49,949 nucleotides of DNA from CAZYIW01 sp964647705 (GTDB lineage: Bacteria > Pseudomonadota > Gammaproteobacteria > PS1 > Pseudothioglobaceae): positions 1 through 49,949 of the forward strand of contig CAZYIW010000006.1 of the NCBI GenBank assembly GCA_964647705.1, given 5' to 3'. The notes under the pieces are model-generated. The model was given only the letters and a program-made list of their open reading frames with translations. It made no database searches and was not told the origin of the DNA. Positions 8,174-16,159 of the stretch are shown piece after piece. The position numbers were made by a program, and so were the translations under genes. Numbering within the stretch: the first letter of the stretch is position 1; each line of letters begins with the position of its first letter.

Positions 8174-8496
8174 TAGAAGGGTAGGTTCATCCCACCGGGC
8201 AATTTCATCCCGCCTGTGACACCTTTCATTTTTTCAGCTGAGGCGTTAGCTATTTGTTGATTGGCATCGTTGAGAGCAGTAAGAATCAAGTCTTCTAGCA
8301 TATCCTTATCGTCCATCACGCCTTGGTCAATTTGAATATTAGTAGCATTATGCTCTCCCGTGAGCGTTATCTCAACAGCGCCACCAGCAGCTTTACCAAC
8401 GACACAGAGATTTTTAATCTCCTCTTGTGCTTTTTGCATATCTTCTTGCATTTTTTGTGCTTTTTGCATCATCGATGCCATACCGCCTTTAAACAT
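8173..8496 (-). CDS. ybaB: Nucleoid-associated protein, YbaB/EbfC family
   Basis: This is a 107-residue dimeric DNA-binding protein that coats DNA and often lies between dnaX and recR, as here. It has a Met- and Gln-rich N-terminal helix (MMQKAQKMQEDMQKAQEEI), the core VGKAAGGAVEITLTGEH and a Gly-Met-rich tail (GGMKLPGGMNLPF). Its ATG overlaps the 3' end of dnaX by 8 nt and its stop overlaps the recR start by 1 nt. A strongly A-tracted DNA element lies upstream of the same locus, but a link to YbaB is only speculation. Confidence 0.96.
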   Translation of the reverse strand: MFKGGMASMMQKAQKMQEDMQKAQEEIKNLCVVGKAAGGAVEITLTGEHNATNIQIDQGVMDDKDMLEDLILTALNDANQQIANASAEKMKGVTGGMKLPGGMNLPF

Positions 8497-10045
8497 CGTC
8501 TACCTCCTTAATACTTTTGATATCTACTTTGGCATTAAATATTTTTTCTAATTTTTTAACCCCTTCATCTTTAAGATAAGTTTGTTGAATCTTTGCCAAC
8601 TTTTCTGCCCTTTGCTGTGCTTCTTTATCAGCAAGGGTTTGTGTTTTTGGCTTTTCTAAATCAATGCTTAGGGTAATTTTTCCAAATCGTTTTTCTAAAG
8701 TGTCTTGTATGGCGATTTGGGTCTGATCTGTTAAAAGGTTGGCCATTTTTTCATCAAGACTGAGTGATAAATGATTGCCATCAAACTGTTTAAAAACTGT
8801 GTTTTTTATCAAAGTTGATACCGCACCAGCACAACCCAAAGATTGGTAGATAGTTTGCCAATCTTGTTGGTTTTCAATTTTAAGACTACTGACCTTAGGC
8901 GTTGTATGGGAAGGCTTTTTATCAGGCTTTGGAGTTATTTTGGCTGTTTTTTTTTCTGTTGGGGTGTCACTGCCTTGGACAAAAGTAATCATTCTCAGCA
9001 GTGTCATTTCAAAACCAATCTGCTCGCTTGGCGCCAGTGACATGTCTTTAGTGCCATTGATTGCCATTTGGTAGAACAACTGCAAGTCATAATCAGATAT
9101 TTGTTTGCTCAGTGATTTAATATCGGCGTTGTTTTGATTATTTGGCTGGAGTTTTTCAACCATCATCTGATGAAACAAAGTACTTAAATCCTTGAGCGCA
9201 TGTTCTAGGTTTTCTCCACGATGGGCCAATTCTTTAGTAAAGGTTAATACACCCTCAGCATCTCTGGCAATGACATGTTTAGCCAAGGAAATAACATCAT
9301 CACTTCGCACCAATCCAAGCATGGCCTTGATATCTTCGTTTAAGATTTTGCCGTTACCATAAGAGATGGATTGATCTAAAAGACTCAGTGCATCACGCAT
9401 AGAGCCATTACCCAAATCAGCTATTTGGCTCAGAGCTTCAGGTTCATACTCTAAACCTTCGTTTTTCATGATAAATTCCATCTGAGATAAAATCTCATCA
9501 TGCGTGAGTTTTTGCAAGGTAAATTGCAAGCAACGAGACAACACGGTAACAGGTAATTTTTGTGGGTCGGTGGTGGCCAATAAAAATTTGATATGTTCAG
9601 GTGGTTCTTCTAAGGTTTTTAATAAAGCATTAAAACTACTTTGAGAAAGCATGTGCACTTCATCAATCAAGTAGATTTTGTAGCGATTTTTAGTTGGCAT
9701 GTATTGTGCGTTTTCAAGCAAATCACGCATTTTGTCAACTTGTGTATTAGAAGCAGCATCGAGCTCAATTAAATCAACAGAACGACCTTGATCAATCTCC
9801 AAACAGGTGGGGCATTTTCCACACGGTTTTGAGCTCACGCCTTGTTCACAATTAATCGATTTGGCAAAAATTCTGGCAATGGTAGTTTTGCCCACACCAC
9901 GTGTGCCAGTGAATAAAAATCCGTGATGAAGACTGTTGGCATCGAGTGCGTTTTTCAACGTTTGCACGGTATGCACCTGACCGACCATTTCATCAAAAGT
10001 ATGTGGTCGATATTTGCGTGCTAAAACTTGATAATGCTCTGCCAT
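8489..10045 (-). CDS. dnaX: DNA polymerase III subunits tau/gamma
   Basis: DnaX is the ATPase of the clamp loader and, in its tau form, links polymerase and helicase. The 518-residue protein has Walker A GTRGVGKT (47-54), zinc cysteines 66, 75, 78 and 81, Walker B DEVH (128-131) and the sensor LSRC. The clamp-loader collar follows and ends about residue 357 (EMTLLRMITFV). A Lys- and Pro-rich linker and a C-terminal tau domain come next. At the domain III/linker boundary the gene has an A9 run (codons 364-367, positions 8947-8955) suited to slippage. It is followed by ybaB and recR and preceded by the SRP RNA gene, the usual gammaproteobacterial order. Confidence 0.97.
   Translation of the reverse strand: MAEHYQVLARKYRPHTFDEMVGQVHTVQTLKNALDANSLHHGFLFTGTRGVGKTTIARIFAKSINCEQGVSSKPCGKCPTCLEIDQGRSVDLIELDAASNTQVDKMRDLLENAQYMPTKNRYKIYLIDEVHMLSQSSFNALLKTLEEPPEHIKFLLATTDPQKLPVTVLSRCLQFTLQKLTHDEILSQMEFIMKNEGLEYEPEALSQIADLGNGSMRDALSLLDQSISYGNGKILNEDIKAMLGLVRSDDVISLAKHVIARDAEGVLTFTKELAHRGENLEHALKDLSTLFHQMMVEKLQPNNQNNADIKSLSKQISDYDLQLFYQMAINGTKDMSLAPSEQIGFEMTLLRMITFVQGSDTPTEKKTAKITPKPDKKPSHTTPKVSSLKIENQQDWQTIYQSLGCAGAVSTLIKNTVFKQFDGNHLSLSLDEKMANLLTDQTQIAIQDTLEKRFGKITLSIDLEKPKTQTLADKEAQQRAEKLAKIQQTYLKDEGVKKLEKIFNAKVDIKSIKEVDDV
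8947..8955 (-). promoter_or_regulatory. A9 slippage / -1 frameshift site in dnaX
   Basis: On the minus strand the zero-frame codons are GAA AAA AAA ACA, so the heptamer A AAA AAA sits in the exact phase for -1 tandem slippage. After a -1 shift the frame runs eight codons to a TGA at 8922-8924, giving a product of about 374 residues. The +1 frame stops at TAA (8935-8937) after three codons. Either shift yields a gamma-like protein ending just after the clamp-loader collar. Slippage is known for dnaX of E. coli (ribosomal) and Thermus (A9, transcriptional). No strong downstream stem-loop is visible here. Confidence 0.65.
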
Positions 10046-10060
10046 AGATGAGTTTTATGA

Positions 10061-10072
10061 AAAAAAAGTGGT
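10061..10072 (-). terminator. 3' T-run of the SRP RNA gene
   Basis: On the minus strand the closing strand of the SRP RNA helix (GGTGCTACCAC) runs straight into T7 (10061-10067). The RNA's own terminal helix plus the T-run should act as an intrinsic terminator, though some read-through into dnaX is possible because only 15 bases separate the T-run from the dnaX ATG. Confidence 0.5.
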
Positions 10073-10177
10073 AGCACCAAGAATAACCTCAAACACATGA
10101 AAAAGATATTACCGTTGCTTCCTTCCGGACCTGGCGGGGTTCATAACCATTCATTGCCTGTGCACCCTCAGCACTAC
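10068..10177 (-). ncRNA. ffs: 4.5S signal recognition particle RNA (bacterial small type)
   Basis: The minus strand carries the near-universal SRP domain IV sequence GTCCGGAAGGAAGCA (10116-10130), with its GGAA tetraloop and the Ffh-binding internal loops. The ends pair: GGTAGTGCTGAGG at the 5' end and TTCTTGGTGCTACC at the 3' end form a continuous helix using several G-U pairs. The total is about 110 nt, which is normal for the Alu-less gammaproteobacterial type. A possible -10 (TAAAAT) lies just upstream with no clear -35. With Ffh it directs nascent membrane proteins to the translocon. The gene's place beside dnaX is common in this group. The ends are estimated to within a few bases. Confidence 0.95.
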
Positions 10178-10269
10178 CAAGTTTATTTTACAGTTATCAA
10201 TATTAAATTGACTTTAATTTAATCACTGGTGTTTTAAATTTTTGCAATGAACAAGAGAACGAATAGCTT

Positions 10270-10399
10270 AAAAAAAATGAAAAAAAATCGAAATTTCAAT
10301 AAAAAAGCCATAAATTTAGCTAAAAAAGTGGTTTTTTAATGATTTTTCGCTAAAAAATAGCAAAAAAATGGTATTTTTTTACAAATTTGACAAATTTTT
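10270..10399. other. Thirteen helically phased A/T tracts (predicted curved DNA)
   Basis: In the 227 bases between the SRP RNA and the AmgK-MurU stop codon I see no gene. Within them, runs of 5-8 A or T, or AAATTT, are centred near 10273, 10283, 10293, 10303, 10314, 10324, 10334, 10345, 10354, 10365, 10377, 10385 and 10395. The mean spacing is about 10.2 bp, one helical turn. Such phasing predicts strong intrinsic curvature. The element lies about 95-220 bp upstream of the SRP RNA start. It could be an upstream activating curve for that strong promoter, a nucleoid-protein site, or partly a terminator region for the cell-wall operon that ends at 10415. Confidence 0.6.
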
Positions 10400-10414
10400 A
10401 AAATAAGCTGTTTT

Positions 10415-12043
10415 TCAATCATCCGCTCCCAATTGTTCTTCAGCTTGTTGCAGTCGCTGTGGTGTTCCCACATCTTGCCAATAACCATCATAGTATTCGC
10501 CAGTCAATTGATTATTCACCATGGCTTCTTTGAGTAGGGGGTATAAAGGCAATTTTATGCCTTGATTGCTTTTGTGTGCTTTGAAAAAATTAGGATGATA
10601 GATGCCTATACCTGCATAAGTGTAACTTTGGTGGCCAGCAGTGGTCACTTGGTGTTCATTAATAATTGAGAAATCTCCATGTTTGTTGTGCTCAGGGTTA
10701 TCTATTAACACCAAATGCGCCAATGATCCCATGGGTAATTTAAGATTTTTAAGATCATAATCGCATACAACATCAGAATTAACGACAATAAATGGTTTAT
10801 CGCCCAATAGTGGCAATGCTTTAATTATGCCTCCAGCAGTCTCTAGGGCGCCAGCCGATTCGTCAGAATATTGAATATGCATATCCAGACTTTCTCCATG
10901 ACCCAGATAAGAGTGAATTTTTTCTCCAAGATAGGCGGTATTGATAACGATATTGTTGATATTGGCTTTTTTAAGTGCCAAGACTACATAATCAATTAAA
11001 GGTTTGTCATTAAGCTTAATAAGTGATTTGGGGGTGTTTTTTGTCAGTGGCATCATGCGTTCGCCACGTCCAGCGGCTAAAATCATCGCATGCGTTTGAT
11101 TATCAGTGGCTTGTAGGATGTTTTTAATACAGCTTAATTCAGGGTATTTATCTGCAATGTTTAAAGCATATTTCTTGACCAGTGGAATATCCCCAAGATA
11201 TTGATGTTTACCGTCACGAATAGAAAGTCTTTTAAAAATACCCAAAACTTTGAGGTGACGTTGTAGACCCATCAGATCAAATTGTTTTTCAAATACATCA
11301 AAGCCAATATCCAGCTGTTTTTTATCGTAGTAATAATGTAATAAGGTGTTTAAGTTATCGCTTGAAAGCTCAAAATAGGCATCTTTTAATAGTGAGACAA
11401 GGTCGTAGCTAATAGCACCAATAACCCCATCTTGAAAATCAATCACACCCAAATCATCATCGGTGATCATTAAATTTCGGCTGTGATAGTCTCGATGGAC
11501 AAAAACTTGCTTTTGATTCAATGCATTTTGGGTTAATAAATCAAAAATTGTGTTCAATGCATTTTTAAGATCAATATCTAAATCCTTAGGAAGGTACCAA
11601 TCAACAAGCAGTTGCATCTCGGCATTCAGCAGTGAGGCATCATAGTGGCCATACTCATTCGAATTGGTTTCAATCTCTTGCATTTGAATCACTACATCAA
11701 TGGCTTTTTTGTATAAATTGATATCAAAAGAATCTTTTTGTGCCTGCAAGAAGGTTTGATTGCCAAGGTCCTCTATCAGTAAAAAACCATTTTTTAAGTT
11801 TGAATCAATAATCTTTGGGGCATGAATATCGCCAGATCTGAGTAATTCATCTATACGAATAAAAGCCTTGGTGTTTTCTTTATCGGGTGGGGCATCCATG
11901 GCGATAAAAGTAGTGTTTACTCTTTCAATTCGAAAATAACGCCTAAAGCTGGCATCATCGCTGGCTTTACTAAGGACAAAATCAGCATCACCGAAAAATT
12001 CTTCGAGATAGTCTTGCAATAAATCAAGGCGTGTATCAAGCAT
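10415..12043 (-). CDS. amgK-murU: Fused MurNAc/GlcNAc anomeric kinase (AmgK) and MurNAc-1-P uridylyltransferase (MurU)
   Basis: The 542-residue protein joins two enzymes of the peptidoglycan-recycling bypass. Residues 1 to about 305 are an aminoglycoside-phosphotransferase-fold kinase with SDDASFRRYFRI near the start, catalytic HRDYHSRN (183-190) and metal-binding IDFQD (201-205), as in AmgK. Residues from about 320 are a nucleotidyltransferase of the MurU type with MILAAGRGERMMPLT, then TPKSL, and NSD at 422-424. In Pseudomonas these are two adjacent genes. I chose the ATG at 12041-12043 because the protein then starts like AmgK and overlaps the aminotransferase gene by 8 nt; an upstream ATG would add 26 unrelated residues and an 86-nt overlap. 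It ends the rodA-mltB-dacA-dat operon. Confidence 0.85.
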   Translation of the reverse strand: MLDTRLDLLQDYLEEFFGDADFVLSKASDDASFRRYFRIERVNTTFIAMDAPPDKENTKAFIRIDELLRSGDIHAPKIIDSNLKNGFLLIEDLGNQTFLQAQKDSFDINLYKKAIDVVIQMQEIETNSNEYGHYDASLLNAEMQLLVDWYLPKDLDIDLKNALNTIFDLLTQNALNQKQVFVHRDYHSRNLMITDDDLGVIDFQDGVIGAISYDLVSLLKDAYFELSSDNLNTLLHYYYDKKQLDIGFDVFEKQFDLMGLQRHLKVLGIFKRLSIRDGKHQYLGDIPLVKKYALNIADKYPELSCIKNILQATDNQTHAMILAAGRGERMMPLTKNTPKSLIKLNDKPLIDYVVLALKKANINNIVINTAYLGEKIHSYLGHGESLDMHIQYSDESAGALETAGGIIKALPLLGDKPFIVVNSDVVCDYDLKNLKLPMGSLAHLVLIDNPEHNKHGDFSIINEHQVTTAGHQSYTYAGIGIYHPNFFKAHKSNQGIKLPLYPLLKEAMVNNQLTGEYYDGYWQDVGTPQRLQQAEEQLGADD

Positions 12044-12869
12044 ATTTAAGCTTTTGATAGTGCTCATAAACACAGGACCAATGCCTACCAACTTGCCCGC
12101 TACCAATGTTTTTTTCATCAACGTTTACAATTGGCATGACTTCACGAGTAGAGCTGGATATCCAAACCTCATCTGCATCGAGTAATGTCTTTTTACTGAA
12201 AGGATCTTCTTTAATTAAAAGCCCGCATGCTCTGGCACTTTCTATCACCAAATCACGAGTAATGCCAGAAAGAATATCAAAACCTGTTGGGTGAGTGTAC
12301 AAAGTGTTATTTTTAACAATAAAAATATTGGAACTGGCACCCTCAGTAACCACATCATTCCTGATAAGCAAAATCTCTTCTTTATGTCGTGCTTGTGCCT
12401 CTTGTGCATACATCACATTGGCCAACAAGGAGATGGACTTAATGTCACAACGCTGCCAACGAAAATCTTGTTGGGTGATTGCCTCAAATCCGGATTGTAA
12501 CTCTTTTTTGGTTTTGGTGATCAAGGCATTAGATTCAATATACACGCTTGGTGTGAGCGAGCTAAATTGATGTGAACGTTTTTTATCTGCACCACGAGTA
12601 ACTTGCAGATAGATAGACTGATCTGTGGCATGGGAATTTTGGATGAGATTCTCAAGAATAGATTGCCATTTCTCATGATTATACGGATTAGAGATGTTGA
12701 CCGATTTCAGGCTATTTGCTAGGCGTTGTAGATGTGCTTTTAGCCGAAATAGTTTTTTGTTATAGACTGGAATAACTTCATAAACACCATCACCAAAAAG
12801 AAAACCTCTGTCCATCACAGTGATTTTGGCCTGGTTTTTTTCCAGGAATTGACCGTTTAAAAAAACCAC
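12036..12869 (-). CDS. dat: D-amino acid aminotransferase (PLP fold type IV)
   Basis: The 277-residue protein has the class IV aminotransferase start VMDRGFLFGDGVYEVIP, the catalytic lysine in CDIKSISLLANVMYAQEA, and the cofactor-phosphate loop TEGASSNIFIV. The RWQRCDIKS context is typical of D-alanine/D-amino acid transaminases rather than IlvE or PabC, which share the fold. Dat moves an amino group between D-alanine and 2-oxo acids to make D-glutamate or recycle D-alanine, which fits its place directly after dacA (8-nt gap), whose product releases D-alanine. The same dacA-dat pair occurs in pseudomonads. IlvE-like activity cannot be excluded. Confidence 0.85.
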   Translation of the reverse strand: MVFLNGQFLEKNQAKITVMDRGFLFGDGVYEVIPVYNKKLFRLKAHLQRLANSLKSVNISNPYNHEKWQSILENLIQNSHATDQSIYLQVTRGADKKRSHQFSSLTPSVYIESNALITKTKKELQSGFEAITQQDFRWQRCDIKSISLLANVMYAQEAQARHKEEILLIRNDVVTEGASSNIFIVKNNTLYTHPTGFDILSGITRDLVIESARACGLLIKEDPFSKKTLLDADEVWISSSTREVMPIVNVDEKNIGSGQVGRHWSCVYEHYQKLKYA

Positions 12870-12877
12870 AAAAGGTG

Positions 12878-14020
12878 TTAAAAGCCAATCTTTTCTAACA
12901 TTCTAGAAAAGAAGCCTGCCTCAGGTGCGTCTTCAAGGGCGATTAAGGGCAGTTTGGCTAAGTTATTGTCTTCAAATCTGATCACAAAATTACCAATCAC
13001 ATCGCCTTTGTTGATTGGCGCTGATAAATTATCATAAAGCTCAATAACTTGTTTAGAGAGTTTGTATTGCCCTCTAGGCAGTAGCACATTCTTGTGCTCT
13101 TTTAGTCCAACTTTAATGCTATCTTTTGTAGAAGATGAGATGGGTATTTGCTTGGAAAAATCCTTAATGCTTTTACTTTCAAAGAATCGAAACCCATAGT
13201 CTAGAATTTTTTGCGTTTGCGCGCTTCTGGCTTCAGCACTGGTGGAGCCAAGAACCACAGAAATAAGTCGCATATCATCCATACGTTTTGCACTCGCAGC
13301 GAGATTATATTTGGCCTTATCAGTAAATCCAGTTTTCAGCCCATCAACAGTACTATCACTCCAAAGTAGCTTATTGCGGTTGTGTTGTTTAATGCCGTGA
13401 TAAGTGAAAGTTTTTTCCTTATACCAAGGGTAGAGATCAGGAAATTGTTTGATTGTGGCTGCCGAGAGAAGGGCAATGTCGTAGGCAGTTGTGTGTTGGT
13501 CTTTAAAATCCAGACCTGAAGAATTCTCAAAGCGTGTATTGTTCATTCCTAACTCATGAGCGTATTCATTCATATAAGCAGTAAAAGTGCCTTCAGTGCC
13601 AGCAATGTGTTCTGCTAAGGCAACTGCTGCATCGTTACCCGATTGAATAATCATGCCTTTAAGTAGAGTCTTAAGTTTGATGGTTTTACCGACTTCGATA
13701 AAGCTTTTTGAACCCCCTGTTTTCCAAGCTTTTTTACTGATTTTGACATCATCTTCTAAACTGATGCGACCATCTTTAACCAGTTGAAAAACCACATAAG
13801 CTGTCATGAGTTTTGTCAAGCTCGCTGGCGCGTGTTTTTTGTGCATGTTATTTGAAGCAATCACTTCACCTGATTGGTAATCCATGACCACATAGGCATC
13901 TGCACCAATCACTGGCGCTTTTGGAGTAATAAAAATTGCCGCATTAACACTAAAAATTCCAAACACACTGGATAGTGCAAGAACACCGAGGGTTTTTTTG
14001 ATAAAGTTTTGATATTTCAT
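12878..14020 (-). CDS. dacA: D-alanyl-D-alanine carboxypeptidase (penicillin-binding protein 5 type)
   Basis: DacA removes the terminal D-alanine of peptidoglycan stem peptides. With the start at 14020 it has 380 residues: a signal peptide (LGVLALSSVFGIFSVNA), SxxK at Ser67-Lys70 (SLTK), SGN at 127-129, KTG at 229-231, a beta-rich PBP5 C-terminal domain, and a C-terminal amphipathic helix (AGFFSRMLEKIGF) for membrane attachment. An in-frame ATG 60 bases upstream would spoil the signal peptide and overlap mltB, so I prefer the internal ATG. It lies 4 nt after mltB and 8 nt before the D-amino acid aminotransferase gene. Confidence 0.96.
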   Translation of the reverse strand: MKYQNFIKKTLGVLALSSVFGIFSVNAAIFITPKAPVIGADAYVVMDYQSGEVIASNNMHKKHAPASLTKLMTAYVVFQLVKDGRISLEDDVKISKKAWKTGGSKSFIEVGKTIKLKTLLKGMIIQSGNDAAVALAEHIAGTEGTFTAYMNEYAHELGMNNTRFENSSGLDFKDQHTTAYDIALLSAATIKQFPDLYPWYKEKTFTYHGIKQHNRNKLLWSDSTVDGLKTGFTDKAKYNLAASAKRMDDMRLISVVLGSTSAEARSAQTQKILDYGFRFFESKSIKDFSKQIPISSSTKDSIKVGLKEHKNVLLPRGQYKLSKQVIELYDNLSAPINKGDVIGNFVIRFEDNNLAKLPLIALEDAPEAGFFSRMLEKIGF

Positions 14021-14024
14021 AATT

Positions 14025-15017
14025 TTATGGGTTAATTTTTTGCTTAATTTTTTCCGATAATAGCTGAGCAGCCATGGCATATCTATTATCGTGATTATAA
14101 CGAGTTAGAACATAGAAATTCCAAAAAGTGAGACGTGGCTCATCAATTCCATCTTGCGGCAATCGAATCAGTGCAATTTTGGTTTGGTTATTGATATCTT
14201 TATCAATTGGAAAATTTTGTTTTTTCCAATATTTTGCGTTTTTTCTAGGCTTTGTTGTTGATCGTTTTGTCAATTTAAGTTGTTGTTGGTTTAGTTTAAT
14301 TGGTCGCGAAATCTCCCCACCATCATGCCACTGGTGGCGATCAAAATAATTGGCTATAGAGCCGATAGCATCTGCTGGCGAGTTAAATAAATCAATGACG
14401 CCATCATTGTCAAAATCCACAGCAAAATTGCGATATGAACTGGAGATAAATTGCCCATAACCCATTGCACCAGCATGAGATCCACTAATACTCATGGGTG
14501 CCAAATTATTCTCACGTACCATTAACAAAAAAGATTTAAGCTCACTTTTATAAAATTTTTTTCGCCTATCGTTGCTAAATGAGCGTTTAACTAAAGTTTT
14601 AAAGGTGGGGTGTTTGCCTTGATTATTACCATAGTTTGTTTCAATACCGAGAATAGCAACGATAATCTCTTTAGGCACATTGTAGATTTTTTCAGCGCGT
14701 TCTAAGGTGTGTCGGTTTTTACCCCAAAAATCTACACCATTATTTATACGATCTGTGGTGATAAATAAACTTTTGTATCTATCCCAAGACATCGGTTTTT
14801 TTCTCTTTGGCTTTTTTGTGGTTTTATTTTTAGACTTTTCCAAAAGTTTTATTTGAACTTGAGAGAATAATAGATTGAGCTGATTTTTATCAAAGTGATG
14901 TTGATTAACCATCTCATTGATAAAATTTTGAACCGTTTGTAGTTTGTGGGCACTGATCGTTTGCGCCTGTGCAAAAACGGTTAAAAAAAACATGGAAAAA
15001 AAAGCAAGAGTGCGCAT
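14025..15017 (-). CDS. mltB: Lytic murein transglycosylase B
   Basis: MltB cleaves the MurNAc-GlcNAc bond in peptidoglycan and leaves 1,6-anhydro-MurNAc ends. The 330-residue protein has the catalytic glutamate in AILGIETNYG (Glu126), the MGYGQFISSSYRNFAVDFDNDGVIDLF segment and ANYFDRHQWHDGGEI. The N-terminus looks like an ordinary cleavable signal peptide (MRTLAFFSMFFLTVFAQAQT) with no lipobox cysteine, so unlike E. coli MltB it is probably soluble in the periplasm. A basic stretch lies at about 62-74. It overlaps rodA by 1 nt (TAATG), placing it in the rod-shape/cell-wall operon. Confidence 0.95.
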   Translation of the reverse strand: MRTLAFFSMFFLTVFAQAQTISAHKLQTVQNFINEMVNQHHFDKNQLNLLFSQVQIKLLEKSKNKTTKKPKRKKPMSWDRYKSLFITTDRINNGVDFWGKNRHTLERAEKIYNVPKEIIVAILGIETNYGNNQGKHPTFKTLVKRSFSNDRRKKFYKSELKSFLLMVRENNLAPMSISGSHAGAMGYGQFISSSYRNFAVDFDNDGVIDLFNSPADAIGSIANYFDRHQWHDGGEISRPIKLNQQQLKLTKRSTTKPRKNAKYWKKQNFPIDKDINNQTKIALIRLPQDGIDEPRLTFWNFYVLTRYNHDNRYAMAAQLLSEKIKQKINP

Positions 15018-16159
15018 TATATTTTTTGTAGATACCTGGGAGTTTTGTGTTTATTAATAGACATAATAATGCCAAAACTCAACATCAATGTTATCAGTGA
15101 TGAACCGCCATAACTGACCATAGGCAAGGGCACGCCAACTACTGGCAATAGACCTGATACCATAGAAATATTCACAAAAATATAGGTAAAGAAAATCAGT
15201 GTAAGGCTCGCACCCAGTAATTTTGAAAAGCTGTCTTCAGATTGAAAAGAAATTAGCAATGATCGATAAATGATAAGTCCATAAATACTCAGTAGTAAAA
15301 CTACACCCAAAAAGCCCATTTCTTCTGCCAAAACAGCAAAGATAAAATCGGTGGCGTGCTCGGGTAGAAAATCTAATTGTGATTGCGAGCCTTGCTCAAA
15401 TCCCTTGCCAAAGAGTCCGCCAGAACCAATTGCAATCTTAGACTGTAGTATGTGATAACCTGAACCCAGAGGGTCAGAAGACGGGTCGATGAGCGTTAGT
15501 ATGCGTTTTTTTTGATAAGCCATTAGAAAGTAATTCCAAGCCACATAAATAATGGCGCCAATCGATGATAGGATGAGGCCAAAATTCAGCCAAGGGTTTT
15601 TTAACAGTCGGATACTTACACCGGAGAAAAACAACACATAAATTCCAGAGGCGCCAATCAAAATAGATGTACCTAAATCAGGCTGTTTGGCGATAAGTAG
15701 CACAATTACTGAGATGGAAACAATTGAGATTAAAATGGGCAGAGGCTTCGGCGGCAGTGTTTTTTCACTCAGAATTGAAGCGATGGCAATGGGTACAATG
15801 ATTTTCATAATTTCTGAGGGTTGGAAGCGTAAAAATCCCAAATCAAGCCAGCGTTGTGCACCACCACTTTTAACACCAAAGAGTAATGTGAGCAAGAGCA
15901 GAAATACTCCAAAAAGCATCAAATAGGGCGAGTAGCGTCGCATTTGATAAGGTGGTATTTGTGCGATAATCATCATCGCTAAGAGCCCTAAAGCAAAATG
16001 AATCAGTTGCTTGTAAAGTGTTTGTATTGAACCTGCTGATGCGCTATAAAGCACAACAAAACCAAAACCGATCAGTGCAATAAGCAATAAAAACAGCACT
16101 GTGTCCATTTTAAAATAATGCCAAAAATGACGCATGTTATGCGCCGAGATAAAGCTCAT
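15017..16159 (-). CDS. rodA: Rod-shape peptidoglycan glycosyltransferase RodA
   Basis: This is a SEDS-family lipid II polymerase of the elongasome, active in the inner membrane with PBP2. The 380-residue protein has about ten hydrophobic segments. Conserved SEDS stretches include KQPDLGTSIL, the large loop SGYHILQSKIAIGSGGLFGKG, FLPEHATDFIFAVLAEE, and PMVSYGGSSL near the end. Its ATG overlaps the Mth938-like gene as ATGA and its stop overlaps the mltB start. The usual partner gene mrdA (PBP2) is not beside it, so PBP2 must be encoded elsewhere. Confidence 0.97.
   Translation of the reverse strand: MSFISAHNMRHFWHYFKMDTVLFLLLIALIGFGFVVLYSASAGSIQTLYKQLIHFALGLLAMMIIAQIPPYQMRRYSPYLMLFGVFLLLLTLLFGVKSGGAQRWLDLGFLRFQPSEIMKIIVPIAIASILSEKTLPPKPLPILISIVSISVIVLLIAKQPDLGTSILIGASGIYVLFFSGVSIRLLKNPWLNFGLILSSIGAIIYVAWNYFLMAYQKKRILTLIDPSSDPLGSGYHILQSKIAIGSGGLFGKGFEQGSQSQLDFLPEHATDFIFAVLAEEMGFLGVVLLLSIYGLIIYRSLLISFQSEDSFSKLLGASLTLIFFTYIFVNISMVSGLLPVVGVPLPMVSYGGSSLITLMLSFGIIMSINKHKTPRYLQKI

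Noticed and set aside
10320..10370. Repeated GCTAAAAAA units in the A-tract region as a CRISPR or iteron array
   Set aside because: Only two imperfect copies are present with no uniform spacers; helical phasing of A/T tracts explains the regularity better.
12044..12121. Upstream ATG at 12121 as the start of the AmgK-MurU fusion
   Set aside because: It adds 26 residues encoded inside the aminotransferase gene that do not resemble AmgK, whereas the ATG at 12043 gives a normal start.
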